Part shown: one piece after another, positions 1 to 10,885 of the stretch | Layout: each line of letters opens with the position of its first letter | Numbering within the stretch: position 1 is the stretch's first letter | Origin: Cyrtodaria siliqua | Lineage: Eukaryota > Mollusca > Bivalvia > Adapedonta > Hiatellidae | Direction of reading: 5' to 3' | Assembly: GCA_037043455.1 (NCBI GenBank) | Contig: JAWPHD010000004.1 | Coordinates: 40,001-104,000 of the forward strand | Length of the DNA: 64,000 bases | Made by a program: the position numbers and the translations under genes | The notes under the pieces: model-generated | Told to the model about the DNA's origin: nothing | What the model saw: the letters and a program-made list of their open reading frames with translations, nothing else | Databases searched by the model: none

Positions 1-2125
1 TATAGATACACGTATTAACTTTTATAATGCTAACCCCTCTTTACTTCCTCCGAGACCTAGGTTTTCGTTTCGTAATTTAAAATCGGGAACTCAAGAATGT
101 CATAATACATTTGTTTTAGTTCCTGTTGATAAAGCAGCCAATAATGTTGTTATTGTTTGACGCCTACATACTATTATGTCAATGTTTTATCTTTGGAACT
201 CGGTAGCACTATTTCGTATACTCCAGTTCAATCTAGTGAGGATGGTGTTGTTTCCACACATATCACTCGGTGCACTACTTTCAAGGCTGGGGTAGACGAA
301 AAGCAAAACAAACTGCCAACTATGTACTGAATTCCTAAATTACATAAACATCCGTACAAAGGCCCATTTTATTTCAAATTCAAGTGCACCACCACAAACA
401 TCTATAAACGTTTAACTTCTTATCTTACTGCCGTTAAAGACGCTTAAACAATATTGTGCTAAAATGTATGAACACTCTGGGATTAATTTGTTTGGTCTAT
501 TAAAAGTTCAGGAGACGTTCTTGATAAAATTTGTAATAAACTTTCATCTATAAGTACTTATGACTTCTTTTCACTATATACAAGCTTACGAAATCACCTT
601 TTCAAAGACAAGCTTATTGCTCTTATTCAAAAAAACTTTTGCTAGAGAATAAAATTACATTTTTGGCCTGTAATAATATCAAACCGTTGTGTACTAACGA
701 CAGTTTAGACAAGTACACTATGTATACTTGCCAAGAAGTTTGGGAAGCACTCATTTTCCTATTAGTTCATATTTTCGTCAGGTACTACCGTTTATTGACA
801 AATTGTTGGTATCCCTATGGGTACTAACTGTGCACCTCTTGTCACAGATTTGTTCCTGTATTGCTATGTAAGAGAGTTCGTGTTGAGTATTTCATTCGAT
901 ACTCAGGCAGATGTAATTGAAGCCTTTAATGACACCATGACATATTGAACATCGACAATCCTTTATTTTCTACTATTGTTAATAATATCTATCCAAAGGA
1001 ACTTCAAATCAAAAAAGTTAACATTTCTGATGCTGTCGCTTCCTTTTTTGATTTACATCTCTCTATTGAAAAAAGCGAAATAATGAATGAAATCTATGAC
1101 ATGAGAGATGATTTTTATTTTGATATTGTTAATTATCCCCATTTAGATGGGTATGTTCCCCGAGCAGCTACTTCTTATGGGGTCTAGGTTTCTCAACTTA
1201 TTCGTTTCTCTAGAGCTTGTAGTCGTGTTGAGGACTTTAATATTCGAAATATTTGTACAACTAAAAAGCTACTCCATCAGGTCTACCGTTACCATAAACT
1301 TTGAAAAACATTTGCACAATTTTATTATCGTAACCCTGATCTACTTTTAAAATATAAAATTAATTTAAGAACTCTTCTGCGACAAGGACTATCACAATCT
1401 GACTTCTATGGTGATGTGATTTACAAACATCGTGAGATCCTTGGTCATAATCACTTTCATATAGTTGTTATTAAACTTGTTAAAACGTTTATCAAAAGAG
1501 GTTATGACCCTATCATTTTGAAACGTACTGCATGTTTAGTGGTTGACCAATTTAGAGTTCACTACTATGCTTTCATCTTTGATTGTGCGATGACCGGACA
1601 TATTGTGGACCCCATGATGACATCTACCTAAATACTTATAGGACGGTAGCGCTTGATGTTTGTTTTTAATCTTATCCTGTCGTACCCTTAACGGTTTGTT
1701 CTCTTGTTACTCTGGCTTCTGTCAAGTCATTGAGTTCTTGCTATGTGACTTTCTAGGTTTTTGTTTTTATATTGTATATACATGATCACTTATGTGTTTT
1801 ACTTATATTGCCTATTAATGCTGCCTTGTTTGTAAGAGATTATAACCTGGCGGGGATATCTTTATTTACACTGTCCCGTTTATTGGGATGAAATAGGGTA
1901 AGCGTGAGGTTTGGTGCACCATAGAACCCAATTTAAACACCCAGCGGCCATTTCTGCCACTGACAGTTCCAAGGCGGTAGCTCTACTGTCAACCCGTTGT
2001 GTTTGTGATGTATTTTCTTGCTTTTTATTCATCTTTAAAGTTGTTCTTTGTTTGTGTGTGTGTTTGTGGTCGTCCTTTAATGTTACCTTTCCTGTTCGAT
2101 GTTTATATCTACTTTTCATGTATAG
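1..2125 (+). mobile_element. Penelope-like retroelement copy A (5' cut by window, dead)
   Basis: Colinear with 60330-62455. Reverse transcriptase remnants include KLHKHPYKGPFY and YPHLDG. A 13-base deletion at ~936 removes the Y-L-D of the catalytic YLDD box and shifts the frame. Additional stops include TGA where the second copy has TGG (MNWIPKLHK). The 3' region (1630-2125) carries the hairpins and C/T-rich tail shared by every shorter copy. It lies ~590 bp upstream of the CCP1 exon. Confidence 0.88.
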
Positions 2126-2710
2126 GGCATAGTCGTTCGGAAAAATACTTACTAATTGCTTGATGTCACGCTGTAACAGGACAGGTAAAGTACCAAGCAA
2201 CTGTGCTTAACACAATACTTGCGGACACATTGTACCGAGATTGTTTGATCAGACTGATTTGTGGATACCAGACCTTTGGAGGACCTTTTAGACCCGTTTA
2301 TGTTAATGTCATACATATATTGGCCTGCGGAATATTTGTTGGCGTTAGGGTTTGAGAAAGAAATGTTTTTACAAGTGTTATGTCTTGGTCATGTTGGTCC
2401 TCAGTGTTGGTTGTCTCTATATATAAATGAGGGCGTTACATATTTGAAACATTGATTGTTTTTACTGGTATGAAGGTGTCAATAGTCATCTTTACGGATG
2501 CATTTTTAAAGTTCTTGAATAGATCATAAACATGACCATGTGGTAATATCTGCTGGAAAGTTTTTAAAGACTGTCATTTGATCTTTAAATAATTCCATGC
2601 TAGTCTTTTCGTAGAGAAATAAACAAAGCCAGTTCAAAACTCCATCCAGGCGATGTTTCCTGAAAGAGAGCTTCAAACAATTTAATATATATCTATCTTT
2701 ATTTTCTTAG

Positions 2711-2887
2711 GTTGTGGTAATCTTACAGCTCCACACAATGGTAGTATAACCAGTTATACGGGGACAACATATGTGTCTACGGCGTCCTTCCTGTGTAATG
2801 TTGGCTTTACGCTCATTGGCAGTAATACGACACTGTGTAATTCTAGTGGCATGTGGGATAGTGAAACACCAACCTGCGAAATTACAG
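2711..2887 (+). CDS. Adhesion GPCR exon: Sushi/CCP module 1
   Basis: The acceptor is ttttcttag at 2710 and the donor g|gtatat. The exon is phase 1-1 and encodes 58 codons. It begins with CGNLTAPHNGSI and carries the four-cysteine Sushi pattern: CGN, then CNVGF, then CNSSGMW, then the closing TC. The conserved Trp lies before the last Cys. Sushi modules are extracellular disulphide-bonded beta folds used for ligand contact. A symmetrical 1-1 exon holding exactly one module is typical of shuffled CCP exons. The next exon is 34.5 kb downstream because a Polinton occupies the intron. Confidence 0.9.
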
Positions 2888-3119
2888 GTATATACATGCA
2901 TTTGTAAGCTTTAATACTAAATCGTCCATTAGAGTATTATATTGTAGATTGTTACTATTCAATGTGTTGGCATCCCAGATAGAGATATTTTCTATAACCT
3001 ATAATTATTATACAATTTTGAAAATATATGGGCATTCTGTCTGGTTCATTTACATATACCGAACGGGTGTTAAATGTTATATGTGAATATATCAGATATA
3101 ACATGGATATTACATGTGT

Positions 3120-3250
3120 GCATGTTGCGTATTGAATTTATTAAACGAGGTAGAAAAGGTACCGAGCATCATAACAAATTCATACGACGAGTTCAATAAC
3201 ATTAGTATTAAATATGTACGAATGTAAGATTCTATTTATCATATAACGTC
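3120..3250. mobile_element. Palindromic MITE, eroded copy
   Basis: 'gaatgtaagattctatttat' matches the end of the palindromic repeat at 51.2 kb; inner arms are degenerate. Confidence 0.5.
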
Positions 3251-3277
3251 AAATATAAACCATACCAAGAAATAGAA

Positions 3278-3297
3278 AATAGTAGTAGTAGTAGTAA

Positions 3298-3339
<42 letters not shown>

Positions 3340-3462
3340 CAATAGTAGAAGTAGTAGTAGTAGTATTAGGAGTAGAAGTAGTAATAGTAGTAGTAGTAGT
3401 TTTAGTAGAAGTAGTAGTAGATGTAGTAATAGAAGTAGTAGTAGTAGTAGTATTAATAGTAC
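3278..3462 (+). repeat. (TAG)n microsatellite
   Basis: About 60 imperfect TAG/TAA units; the long Thr-rich ORF on - is an artefact of it. Confidence 0.95.
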
Positions 3463-3784
3463 ACGTTTGTTTATATATGTACTTTGCTGTGAACAATGAG
3501 GTGCAAATAAACCGATTTAATAGTAATATTTTAAGTAGTATAAACAGTGATAGTATTAGTATTACTAATAATATTTACGGCCTCCATGTTTTTAGGCGAG
3601 TGAGCTTACGAAAGATGTATGGATTCGAAGTTTAATGATATTTGCATATTGCAGACGAGAACAGATGCTATTTTAGTCGGCTAAACGACCTATGACATAT
3701 ATGTCAAGATGCTGATAAGTGTTATGTTTTGCATACGTTTTGTATTGTGAGAGAAATATACATTGGTTTTCATTGGTGTTTTAT

Positions 3785-3981
3785 TTAAATTTGGTTTCGG
3801 GTCGTCCGTGTCCAAGGGGTTAGAGTCTCTGAATTGAAATCACTTAACCGTCATCGCTTTGGTTTCACCGCAGGGGCCTAGGAATCTTTCTGTGAGAAAG
3901 CTATGCATCTGGCTTGCGGAACGTCGCTGGTTCTATCCAGGTGTCCGCCCGCATACGAAAATTGCCCGGAGTCTTCCTCCA
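3785..3981 (+). repeat. SINE-like repeat, 5' part (split by Polinton)
   Basis: This segment ends at the Polinton target site and resumes at 37367. It contains tRNA-promoter-like wording (GGGGTTAGAGTCTC and GGTTTCACCGC) at spacing suited to A and B boxes, but both are degenerate. The left limit is approximate. Continuity with the right half through CCTCCA supports one pre-existing repeat. Confidence 0.5.
3976..3981. repeat. Polinton target-site duplication, left copy
   Basis: CCTCCA immediately precedes the AGTAGTATA terminus. The same six bases follow the right terminus at 37367-37372. Confidence 0.9.
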
Positions 3982-4349
3982 AGTAGTATAGGTACAGGGG
4001 GTATAGGGCCAGTTTCCCCTCGCGGGGATTCAAACCCAAGCAATTAAAAATGTGTTAGCCGTGGCTCTTAACACAAGCACACCATCGTTTACTAACAAAA
4101 ACGATGATATAATTGTTGCTAAAAGCCTCAAAACATATTTTAATTGCTTAAGTAAACTCACTCGGGAAAGCAAGCCAGATACCCCCAGTATCTATACTAC
4201 TCATCAATCCGGTTTATCATTTCAATAACAAAATATTTTGCTCATACAATTCAACTAAAACATTTGAAATTATTAAACAAAGCCAGACGGAACTGGACAG
4301 TAGTCTTCATCATCGCTGTACATATCGTATTCTATCATGGAGTATTTTA
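3982..4349 (+). repeat. Polinton left terminal inverted repeat
   Basis: This is the reverse complement of 36998-37366 with scattered differences. Similarity runs from the AGTAGTA end to 'ggagtatttta', then stops abruptly. It overlaps the 3' end of the coiled-coil gene, so the last ~25 codons of that gene are also present in the opposite repeat. Confidence 0.9.
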
Positions 4350-4567
4350 TTTCCCTACACTTTGCTATTTTGTATTTTAGTTCAAGGAGCTTTTTCTTGT
4401 ATTTATCAACTCTTGTTGATACTGATCCATTTCAGCCCCAATCTTTTTCGCTTGTTGGCTAACCCATATTCTACTTGAACTTGCTTGTCTTCCATTAATT
4501 TTTTTCAAAATTTATCTTTTAGTTCTCCAAATGTTTTGCAAACCTTTTTTAATCTTTCTTGTTCCAT
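4273..4567 (-). pseudogene. Polinton small coiled-coil gene, broken
   Basis: The ATG at 4567 opens a Lys/Glu-rich peptide (MEQERLKKVCKTFGELKDKF), which is helical and likely coiled-coil. A TGA follows, and a frameshift lies near 4410. The last part reads YSMIEYDMYSDDEDYCPV then a stop. The acidic tail lies inside the terminal inverted repeat. I recognise it as a Polinton-associated small ORF by position only and do not know its function. Confidence 0.6.
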
Positions 4568-4603
4568 GTATAATAATACTATACATAATTTATTTTGAAG
4601 TTC

Positions 4604-5545
4604 TTATTTAATATCTTGAATGTCTTTAAATGGGACCCAACTATTGAAACCCTCGTTGTAACCCTTCCATTTAACCAAAGCTTGTTTCTTTTTGTAATCA
4701 CGTCGCATTACGTTTTCAATCATGAATATTTCTTGCTCTGCTTTTATCATTTTTAATGCATAAAAGCTTCCTTCGATGTTTTGGTTGTTTAAATATTTTA
4801 ATTTGTATGTCACAGGATTTGTGTTTTGAATTTCATCAACAACAAATATTTCTTCAGTCCAATTTGGAGTATAACCTTTTTCAAACGTTCTTTTATATTT
4901 GTTGATTCTAACCTTATCCCCTATTTTAAACTTTGACTTAATTTGATTATTTCTCATTTTTCACTACAAGTTGAAATACCCCATTCCTTAATTCTTTTTA
5001 TCACTTGCTTCAGCCGTTGTCATTTTAATACTGCGATGTTTTATGTCATTATACTTGCCAACCACTTCTTGTAACACGTCTAAATATTTATTTGTGTTGT
5101 TTGCTGTGAAATATTTCCACATTTTTTCTGTTAACGTTTTATTAAACCGTTCGATTACAACAACTTTTCCAAAATTGAACGTATGATACATTACGATATT
5201 ATTATCATCAAGGAACTGTTTGAATATTTTATTGTAAAATTCTACTCCCTGGACAACCCAAAGAAATTTACACTGACTTTCAATACTTATGATTTTTTGA
5301 AAGGCTTTAGTAATTTCTAGACCAGTTTTAATTGGAACAGGCATAACCCAAGCAAATGTACTAAATACATCAATAACAGTAAGCAGGTATTTTACACATT
5401 CATTATACTTTGAAAACGATTGCATATCAACCAAATCAGCCGACCATGTTTTATCAATTTCATTAACAATCACACGGCATTGAGTAAACTTTCTTCGTAT
5501 AGGCTTATGAAGTTCATCTGCTAACTTGTCAGTCCATCTCAACTC
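4604..5545 (-). pseudogene. Polinton retroviral-type integrase with chromodomain, inactivated
   Basis: The catalytic core spans 4988-5542 and the tail 4604-4957, in the same frame but separated by TAA, TAG and TGA. The first catalytic Asp (WSADLVDM) and the Glu (ERFNKTL) are present. The middle Asp is lost: the family W-x-D-x-G-x-E-F-Y segment reads LWVVQGVEFYN, with Val in place of Asp. The C-terminus carries a chromodomain (ALVKWKGYNEGFNSW), which in such elements may guide target choice. This enzyme would have joined the element's ends to the target and made the 6-bp duplication. It cannot be active here. Confidence 0.92.
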
Positions 5546-5559
5546 TCTTTTTTTGACTC

Positions 5560-5999
5560 TCCAAGTCCTAGTTTAGATGTTGTACTAATAACTGGCTTAA
5601 CTAATCAATCAATCTTTTCCCCAACAGTTTTAGACTTGCTAGTTTTTAAACCAGTTAGCAAGTTTTTATCACACGTTGATTTGTTACTGGGATTTTCTTC
5701 ATAACAATAATCGTGATCTTTGCAAACAGCATCGAATTCATTTACGGGTTCTCCGCTATCAAGTGGGTTACCAGGACTGCAATATGTATAACCAGGAAGT
5801 GTTAACCCTTTTTTAGGTAACAGAGGGAGTAAGCTTTATGATTATCAATATTACCACCTGTTGTACTTTTAACAAATTGTGTTTTAGTGATACCACAAGA
5901 TGCACATGTTGCTTTTAATATTTTTCTGCCATTTTTGGCTAGAATATATTGAGGATTAATATTTTCAGTAATCGTCTTTTCTTTAACGCAATAACTCAT
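5560..5999 (-). pseudogene. Polinton zinc-ribbon / phospholipase A2-like protein, frameshifted
   Basis: The ATG at 5999 gives MSYCVKEKTITENINP and a CASCG zinc-knuckle half-site. The frame shifts at the A6 run at 5811-5816. The second frame reads LPGYTYCSPGNPLDSGEPVN then FDAVCKDHDYCYEENPS, with the H-D pair and flanking cysteines of a PLA2-like active site and a glycine-containing calcium-loop-like segment before it. PLA2-like domains occur in Polinton and parvovirus virion proteins, where they are thought to help membrane passage. That function is known for parvoviruses and is inference here. It sits between protease and integrase. Confidence 0.78.
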
Positions 6000-6016
6000 A
6001 TATAAATAAGATTAGA

Positions 6017-6465
6017 CTAAACTCCGTTTGCAAAATATGATTTTATGATGTTTTCATTTTCTATTGTTTTGTAAGGTTTTAATATTTTATAAAGAATATC
6101 GTACACACTGTCTCCTTCTTGCAACTTTTTAATGAAGACTAGACAGAAATACCCACACAATACACTTGTTTTATCTTGGTATTGAATGGTGTTGTATTTT
6201 ATATTAGGTATGCAAGTTAAAACTTCTTTTGGTGGGCTTAGGCCAAACGGATCGAAGTAATAATTATCCTAATAATAAGTCCAGTGTGTACCAGGTCCAG
6301 TATGGTCATCAAGATTAATAATACCACATTCTTGTTTATTTTGTTTTATCAGTAATTTGTTTTTGCTATACACCCAACTGAAGTTTTTAATACCCAACTG
6401 CTTAACCCATTTTATTATGTCTAAGTTAGAGATAGGCTTGTTTTTGAAAATTAACTTTTTTTTAC
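6017..6465 (-). pseudogene. Polinton adenain-like cysteine protease, one internal stop
   Basis: Read from 6440 downward, the frame shows FSWVYSKNKLL, LDDHTGPGTHW, YFDPFGLSPPKEVL, TIQYQDKTSVLCGYFC and ends YFANGV-stop. The His of GTHW, the Gln of QYQD and the Cys of CGYFC match the catalytic His, oxyanion Gln and nucleophilic Cys of the adenovirus-type maturation protease family. A TAG at 6269-6271 interrupts it. No start is clear because the 5' end is degraded near 6465. This protease processes capsid precursors in the family. Confidence 0.9.
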
Positions 6466-6943
6466 GAATGGGATACTTTTATATGGTCTAATTTGCGAGT
6501 CTACTTGTAAACCATTTCCGCGATCAACTCTCAATCCTTTCCCCTTTTTGCCTTCTTGCAAACGTTTTTCCATCAAGCCACTAATAACAGATCCAATTAA
6601 AGGAATTCCCATATGATGCAAGACGTCCAAGAAATCCTCCATCTTGTTGTTGTTGCCTTGTTAGTGTAATAGGGCAACAACCTTTAGACTTTATTATCTT
6701 TGTTATTTGTGACGGTGTTAGCATACTTGATTTAAGTAGCGCTTGTTTTTTATCATTAGGTACAGATACCATCCCATTTCCGAATAGTTTGCCAATTCCA
6801 GTACTTGCCAGACCACTCAGTGCTCCTGTTGCTAGAGGTCCTAATATATTTGGAGCCAATTTAGCAACTGTTGGTAATATTGTTTTAGTTAACAAACCAG
6901 CTAATGCTCCTAAAAAGCCTCCATTTTGAGACTGAACTGTCAT
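6451..6943 (-). pseudogene. Polinton hydrophobic minor virion protein, frameshifted
   Basis: The ATG at 6943 starts MTVQSQNGGFLGALAGLLTK. Gly/Ala/Leu-rich amphipathic segments follow (LGPLATGALSGLASTG). Near 6640 the second GGFLG unit shifts frame, and the remainder reads HHMGIPLIGSVISGLMEKRL and a basic tail. The two GGFLG-led halves and membrane-active composition are typical of a small Polinton virion protein encoded next to the protease. I avoid a firmer name. Confidence 0.75.
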
Positions 6944-6954
6944 CTGTGTTTATG

Positions 6955-7111
6955 TTATGTTTATAGCTTTATCAATGTTTTTAATTTGACCTGCTGTCAA
7001 CAACAAAGGAAAATCCCCAGTTAGTTGGTTATTTTTTAACCTGAGTGTTAATTCACTCTTGTTCTCATAAGCCCTCGCTAAACTATTTTCTGATCATCTG
7101 TTAAATTTCAT
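6955..7111 (-). pseudogene. Polinton small ORF (52 codons) with one TGA
   Basis: The ATG at 7111 gives a short frame that includes AYENKSELTLRLKNNQLTGD and FPLLLTAGQIKNIDKA, then TAA. One TGA interrupts it after codon 5. It sits between capsid and minor virion genes, where Polintons carry a comparable small ORF. Function unknown. Confidence 0.6.
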
Positions 7112-7670
7112 GAATAATTTGTCATATATATTTCAAGTTAGATTAAACTATAAACTAATTCATTTCCAAAAGAATCAATAACAACATCTCCTTCATAGAG
7201 AACCAATGCATAAACTTTTATCTAACGGTAGGAAGGGTACTTAATTTATAACACAAATTTAGTTGTTTTGGATCAATACTGACTTCATTTCTCCTGTAAC
7301 TTAAATCAAAATATATCATTCCGAAGATAGTTTAAAATTATTTACACTGAGTAAAGTTCCAGTGTTTTTATCACTTTGTTTGTAGGAATAATTAATAACA
7401 TCTCTAAATATTCTGATGATATTATCATAACTGTATTCTGTCTTTGGATAATATACACCGTTTCCAACTTCCAGTCTGGCTGATTGTAAATAGCAATTAG
7501 TATTATCAGCATTTATATGAAAAGTATCTAAAATGTGAGGATTTTGAGTCTGAGAAGAACTCATATCTGCCCTTTGCAAATACACATGGAATTTTAACAC
7601 CAGCCGTTATTCTAAATACTGATTCGGTTGCTTGACTACTTCCACTTTCTTGTATCATTTCACGAAGGTA

Positions 7671-8213
7671 AGAAATATAAAAAGATCGGACAGGGAAAGT
7701 AGCATTCAATGTGGACAGTCAACCACAAAACACAGAAACAAACATGCAAACAGACAAACAAGAAGGCAAAAGTAATTATAAAAGCAAACGACATCACAAA
7801 CACAAAAGGGTTGACAATAGGGCTACCGCCTTGGAACGGTCAGTGGCAACAAAGGCCACTGGGGTTTAAACCGGTTCTAGGATGCACCAAACCTCACACT
7901 TACCCTACTGTCATCCCATTAAAACAGGACAGTGTACATAAAGAAATCCACGCCATGATCTAATCTCTAACCAACAAGGCAGCATCAATAGGCAATATAA
8001 GTAAAACACAAACATGCTCGTGTAAATATAATACAAAAAAAACAATAGCCTAGAAAGCCACAATGAAGGTACTCAGTGACTTGGCAGAAGCGAGAGCAAC
8101 AAGAGAATAAACCATTAAGGGCACGACAAGAAAGATCATAGACAAATATCAAACGCCACCGTCCCTATGGACTTTAGGTAGACGTCCTCATAGGGTCCAC
8201 AGCCTGTCCATCT
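7671..8213 (-). mobile_element. Penelope-like 3' fragment B, inside the capsid gene
   Basis: It begins at agaaatataaaaagatcgg (the retroelement 3' end on -) and ends at 'cacagcctgtcc'. Capsid coding resumes exactly on both sides, so the insertion is within a codon run. Confidence 0.9.
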
Positions 8214-8655
8214 CTTTGACGTCATTTGACTGGTCATAACGTAAGCTAAACCATCCGAGTTAAATATTATTCTAGGTAAACACAAAACTAATTTTTTAAT
8301 AACTACTCGGCCGTCATCACCACTTGATTAGAAAATTAACACATTATTATCTGTCATTTGCAAGCTAATTTGAATTTGACCAGGGAGCAGCATATTAGTT
8401 TTCAGGCCTCCATAGATGGAATATTTGTTTAATGGAATTATAGAGTCAACTTTTTTATTATTTACGATTGAAACATGACGAGTAGTAAATCCTATGTTAT
8501 AACCAGCTTGATCATCTCGGGATTCTGCAACATTCGTATTATCCAAATAAAAGTAATCTTTGTTCCGGTTGTTCTTAAATAATCGTCAAAAATTCCAAGC
8601 AAACTTTTGACATTAAAAATCTGTGAAAATTATTTCCGTCTATTTTTCCATTTTG

Positions 8656-8940
8656 CTTAACTTCGGGGCATTTAATTTTATTAGATACTGGGACCATACG
8701 CCGTACGACATGGGGAAGCAAATAACTCCATGTCCACCGCCGTATGCATGCCATCTTTGGGATGGTTAAAATTGTGTACTGTTGATTTTATGAATATTGA
8801 GTTCTGCTCAACCCGGGGCTAGAGGGCGTGAGCGGTAGCCAGCATATTTCACTACCGCTCATGAACAGTCTCAATCAAACCGAGACTGCAATATTTCGTA
8901 TGTGTCGTGCTCGGCCGTTTCCAAAGGTCCATTATCATAC
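8656..8940 (+). repeat. Cassette repeat 1 (in capsid gene)
   Basis: A member of a ~370-560 bp interspersed family. Landmarks: GATACTGGGACCATACGCCG, the GAGCGGTAG/CTACCGCTC stem (8830-8838 with 8852-8860) and CAGTCTC/GAGACTG (8866-8872 with 8882-8888). Confidence 0.88.
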
Positions 8941-9428
8941 TTTTTTTTGCATTGGATCAATCAATGAAGCTGCATCATTAATTAAAGCAATTCTGTCAGT
9001 GTCTGTGAAAGAGGCTCCATCAGCAAGTTTGTTTTCTTGAAAACTGATTTCAAAATATGCGTTATACCAATCAAAGTAAGAACTTCTATCATTTAGTGTA
9101 AACTGATAACCACATTTCATTTGCCTTGTAGCATTTCCTGGCTACGCTATAGGAGTCTCTAACTGAATAGGTACATTTTCGTATCCGGTATTATATTTTT
9201 CACTTCGAAACATCTATATATACTATTAATTAGATTATTTCGTATTATTAATCGTTTAATTCTTGTATGAACATTTGTACTTTCGATTCTCCTTTCGGAA
9301 AGTAATCTATTAATTCTTGTATTTACATCTTCTTCAGTTATATTATCAGCTACAGCATCTGCCACAGCTTCTTCTTTGTTATCAGCCTTTGTGTGTTCTT
9401 TTAAAATTATTTCACCTTTTGGTTTAGG

Positions 9429-9990
9429 TCTCTTTAATTGTACGATGACCGGACAGGATGTGGACCCTATGATGAGGTCTACTTAAAGCCCATTAGGATG
9501 GTGGCGTTTGATGTTTGTCCGCGGTCTTGTCTTGTCTTGCCCTCAGTGGTTTATTCTCTTGTTGCTCTGGCTTCTGTCAAGTCATCGAGTACCTTCATTG
9601 TGGCTTTCTAGGATGTTTTTTGTATATTTATATATACACGAGCATCTAGGTGTTTTACTTATATTGCCTTTTAACACTGCCTTGTTGGTTAGAGAATATT
9701 TCATGACGGGGATTTCTTTATTTACACTGTCCCGTTTAATTGGGATGGCAATAGGGTAAGTGTGAGTTGTGGTACACCCTAGAACCTGGTGTAAACCCCC
9801 AGTGGCCTTTTTGGCCACTGACCGTTCCAAGGCGGAAGCCCTTTTGTCAACCCCTTTGTGTTTGTGATGTCGTTTTTTGTTACTTTTGCCTTCTCGTTTG
9901 TCTGTTTGCATGTTTGTTTTTGTGTTTTGTGGTTGACTGTAGTCATTGAATGCTACGTTCCCTGTCCGATTTTTATATCTTTCTTTTTTT
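9429..9990 (+). mobile_element. Penelope-like 3' fragment C
   Basis: Starts in the last RT-ORF codons (ctctttaattgtacgatgac) and runs to the 3' tail ccctgtccgatttttatatc. It splits the virion gene region. Confidence 0.88.
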
Positions 9991-10172
9991 ATAGCTGAAA
10001 CTTATCAGCAGCCATTTTATCTTCTTCATCTAGAAGTTTCTTAGAACCACTTTCCAAGATTTGTTTTCCAGCAGTTTCTAATGCTTTCTTACCTGCTGTT
10101 TTCACAGACTCACTACATATTTTCGAGCCAAACTTTGAAAATATATCACCAAGTATGCCAGCTCCCGTTAAT
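9991..10172 (-). pseudogene. Polinton virion protein N-terminal fragment
   Basis: Reading down from 10172 the open frame shows GAGILGDIFSKFGSKI and then Lys/Ala-rich helices (KTAGKKALETAGKQILESG). It is cut off from the capsid segment by a Penelope-type tail (9429-9990) and bounded above by a cassette. It probably belongs with 8940-9428 as one original ORF. Whether that was the capsid N-terminus or a separate minor protein is unclear. Confidence 0.6.
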
Positions 10173-10412
10173 CGGTCAACTTGCGGACCATACGCTGCCG
10201 GACATGGGGAAGGAAAATCTCTATGTCCACCGCCATATGCATGCCATCTGCGGGATGATTAAAATGATGTACTATTGATTTTATGAATATTGAGTTCTCC
10301 TCTACCCGGGGCTAGAGGGCGTGAGCGGTAGCTAGCATATTTCACTACTGTTCATGAACAGTCTCAGTCAAACCTAGACTGCAATATTTTGTATGTGTCG
10401 TGTTCGGGTATT
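10172..10412 (+). repeat. Cassette repeat 2
   Basis: Diverged copy, head-to-tail with cassette 3; stem I is mismatched (CTACTGTTC). Confidence 0.85.
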
Positions 10413-10822
10413 GTTCTGGGTATTGTTTAACAACCCATAGGTTATGTTGTCTGCCTTTTAATTTAGTCTTTTGGCTGTTTGTTGTTATATGCAGGCTTCA
10501 TAAGCGCTGCTCCCAACTAAATTCCATTTTGTTTATTTCGCTCTTCGGGGTATAGTATTTTGTTAGATACTGGGACCATACGCCGCTGGACATGGCGGAG
10601 GAAAACCTCTATGTCCACTGCCATATGCATGCCATCTTCGGGATGGTTAAAATTATGTACAATTGATTTTATTCATATTGAGTTCTGCTCAACCCGGGGC
10701 TTGAGCGGTAGCTAGCATATTTCACTACCGTTCATGAACAGTCTCAATCAAACCGAGACTGCAATATTTCGTATGTGTCGTAGTGTTCGGCCGTTTCCAA
10801 AGGTCCATTATCATTCTCTTGA
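10413..10822 (+). repeat. Cassette repeat 3
   Basis: Begins 'tctgggtattgtttaacaac'; stem II is intact. Lies directly before the fibre-gene 3' end. Confidence 0.85.
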
Positions 10823-10885
10823 GTATATGTTCCTGTACTAGTGTCACAAACTATTTGTAAACGCGTCATATAACTTATATTACAT

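Larger units (their letters stand above)
7138..9428 (-). pseudogene. Polinton major capsid protein, split by three insertions
   Basis: From high to low coordinate, segments are visible at 9428-8940 (MKCGYQFTLNDRSSYFDWYN), 8655-8214 (FTTRHVSIVNNKKVDSIIPL, then GRVVIKKLVL) and 7670-7138 (FRITAGVKIP, ARLEVGNGVYYP, then DPKQLNL). These match the double-jelly-roll capsid family of Polintons. A cassette repeat (8656-8940) and a Penelope-type tail (7671-8213) interrupt it, and stops and frameshifts lie in every part. The Ala/Glu-rich piece at 9159-9365 may be the N-terminal extension or a separate small ORF. Confidence 0.82.

Noticed and set aside
3239..3496. Thr-rich 85-codon ORF on -
   Set aside because: Translation of the (TAG)n microsatellite.
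7506..7709. 67-codon ORF joining Penelope tail to capsid sequence
   Set aside because: A chance fusion across an insertion junction (…FPVRSFYIS|YLREM…).
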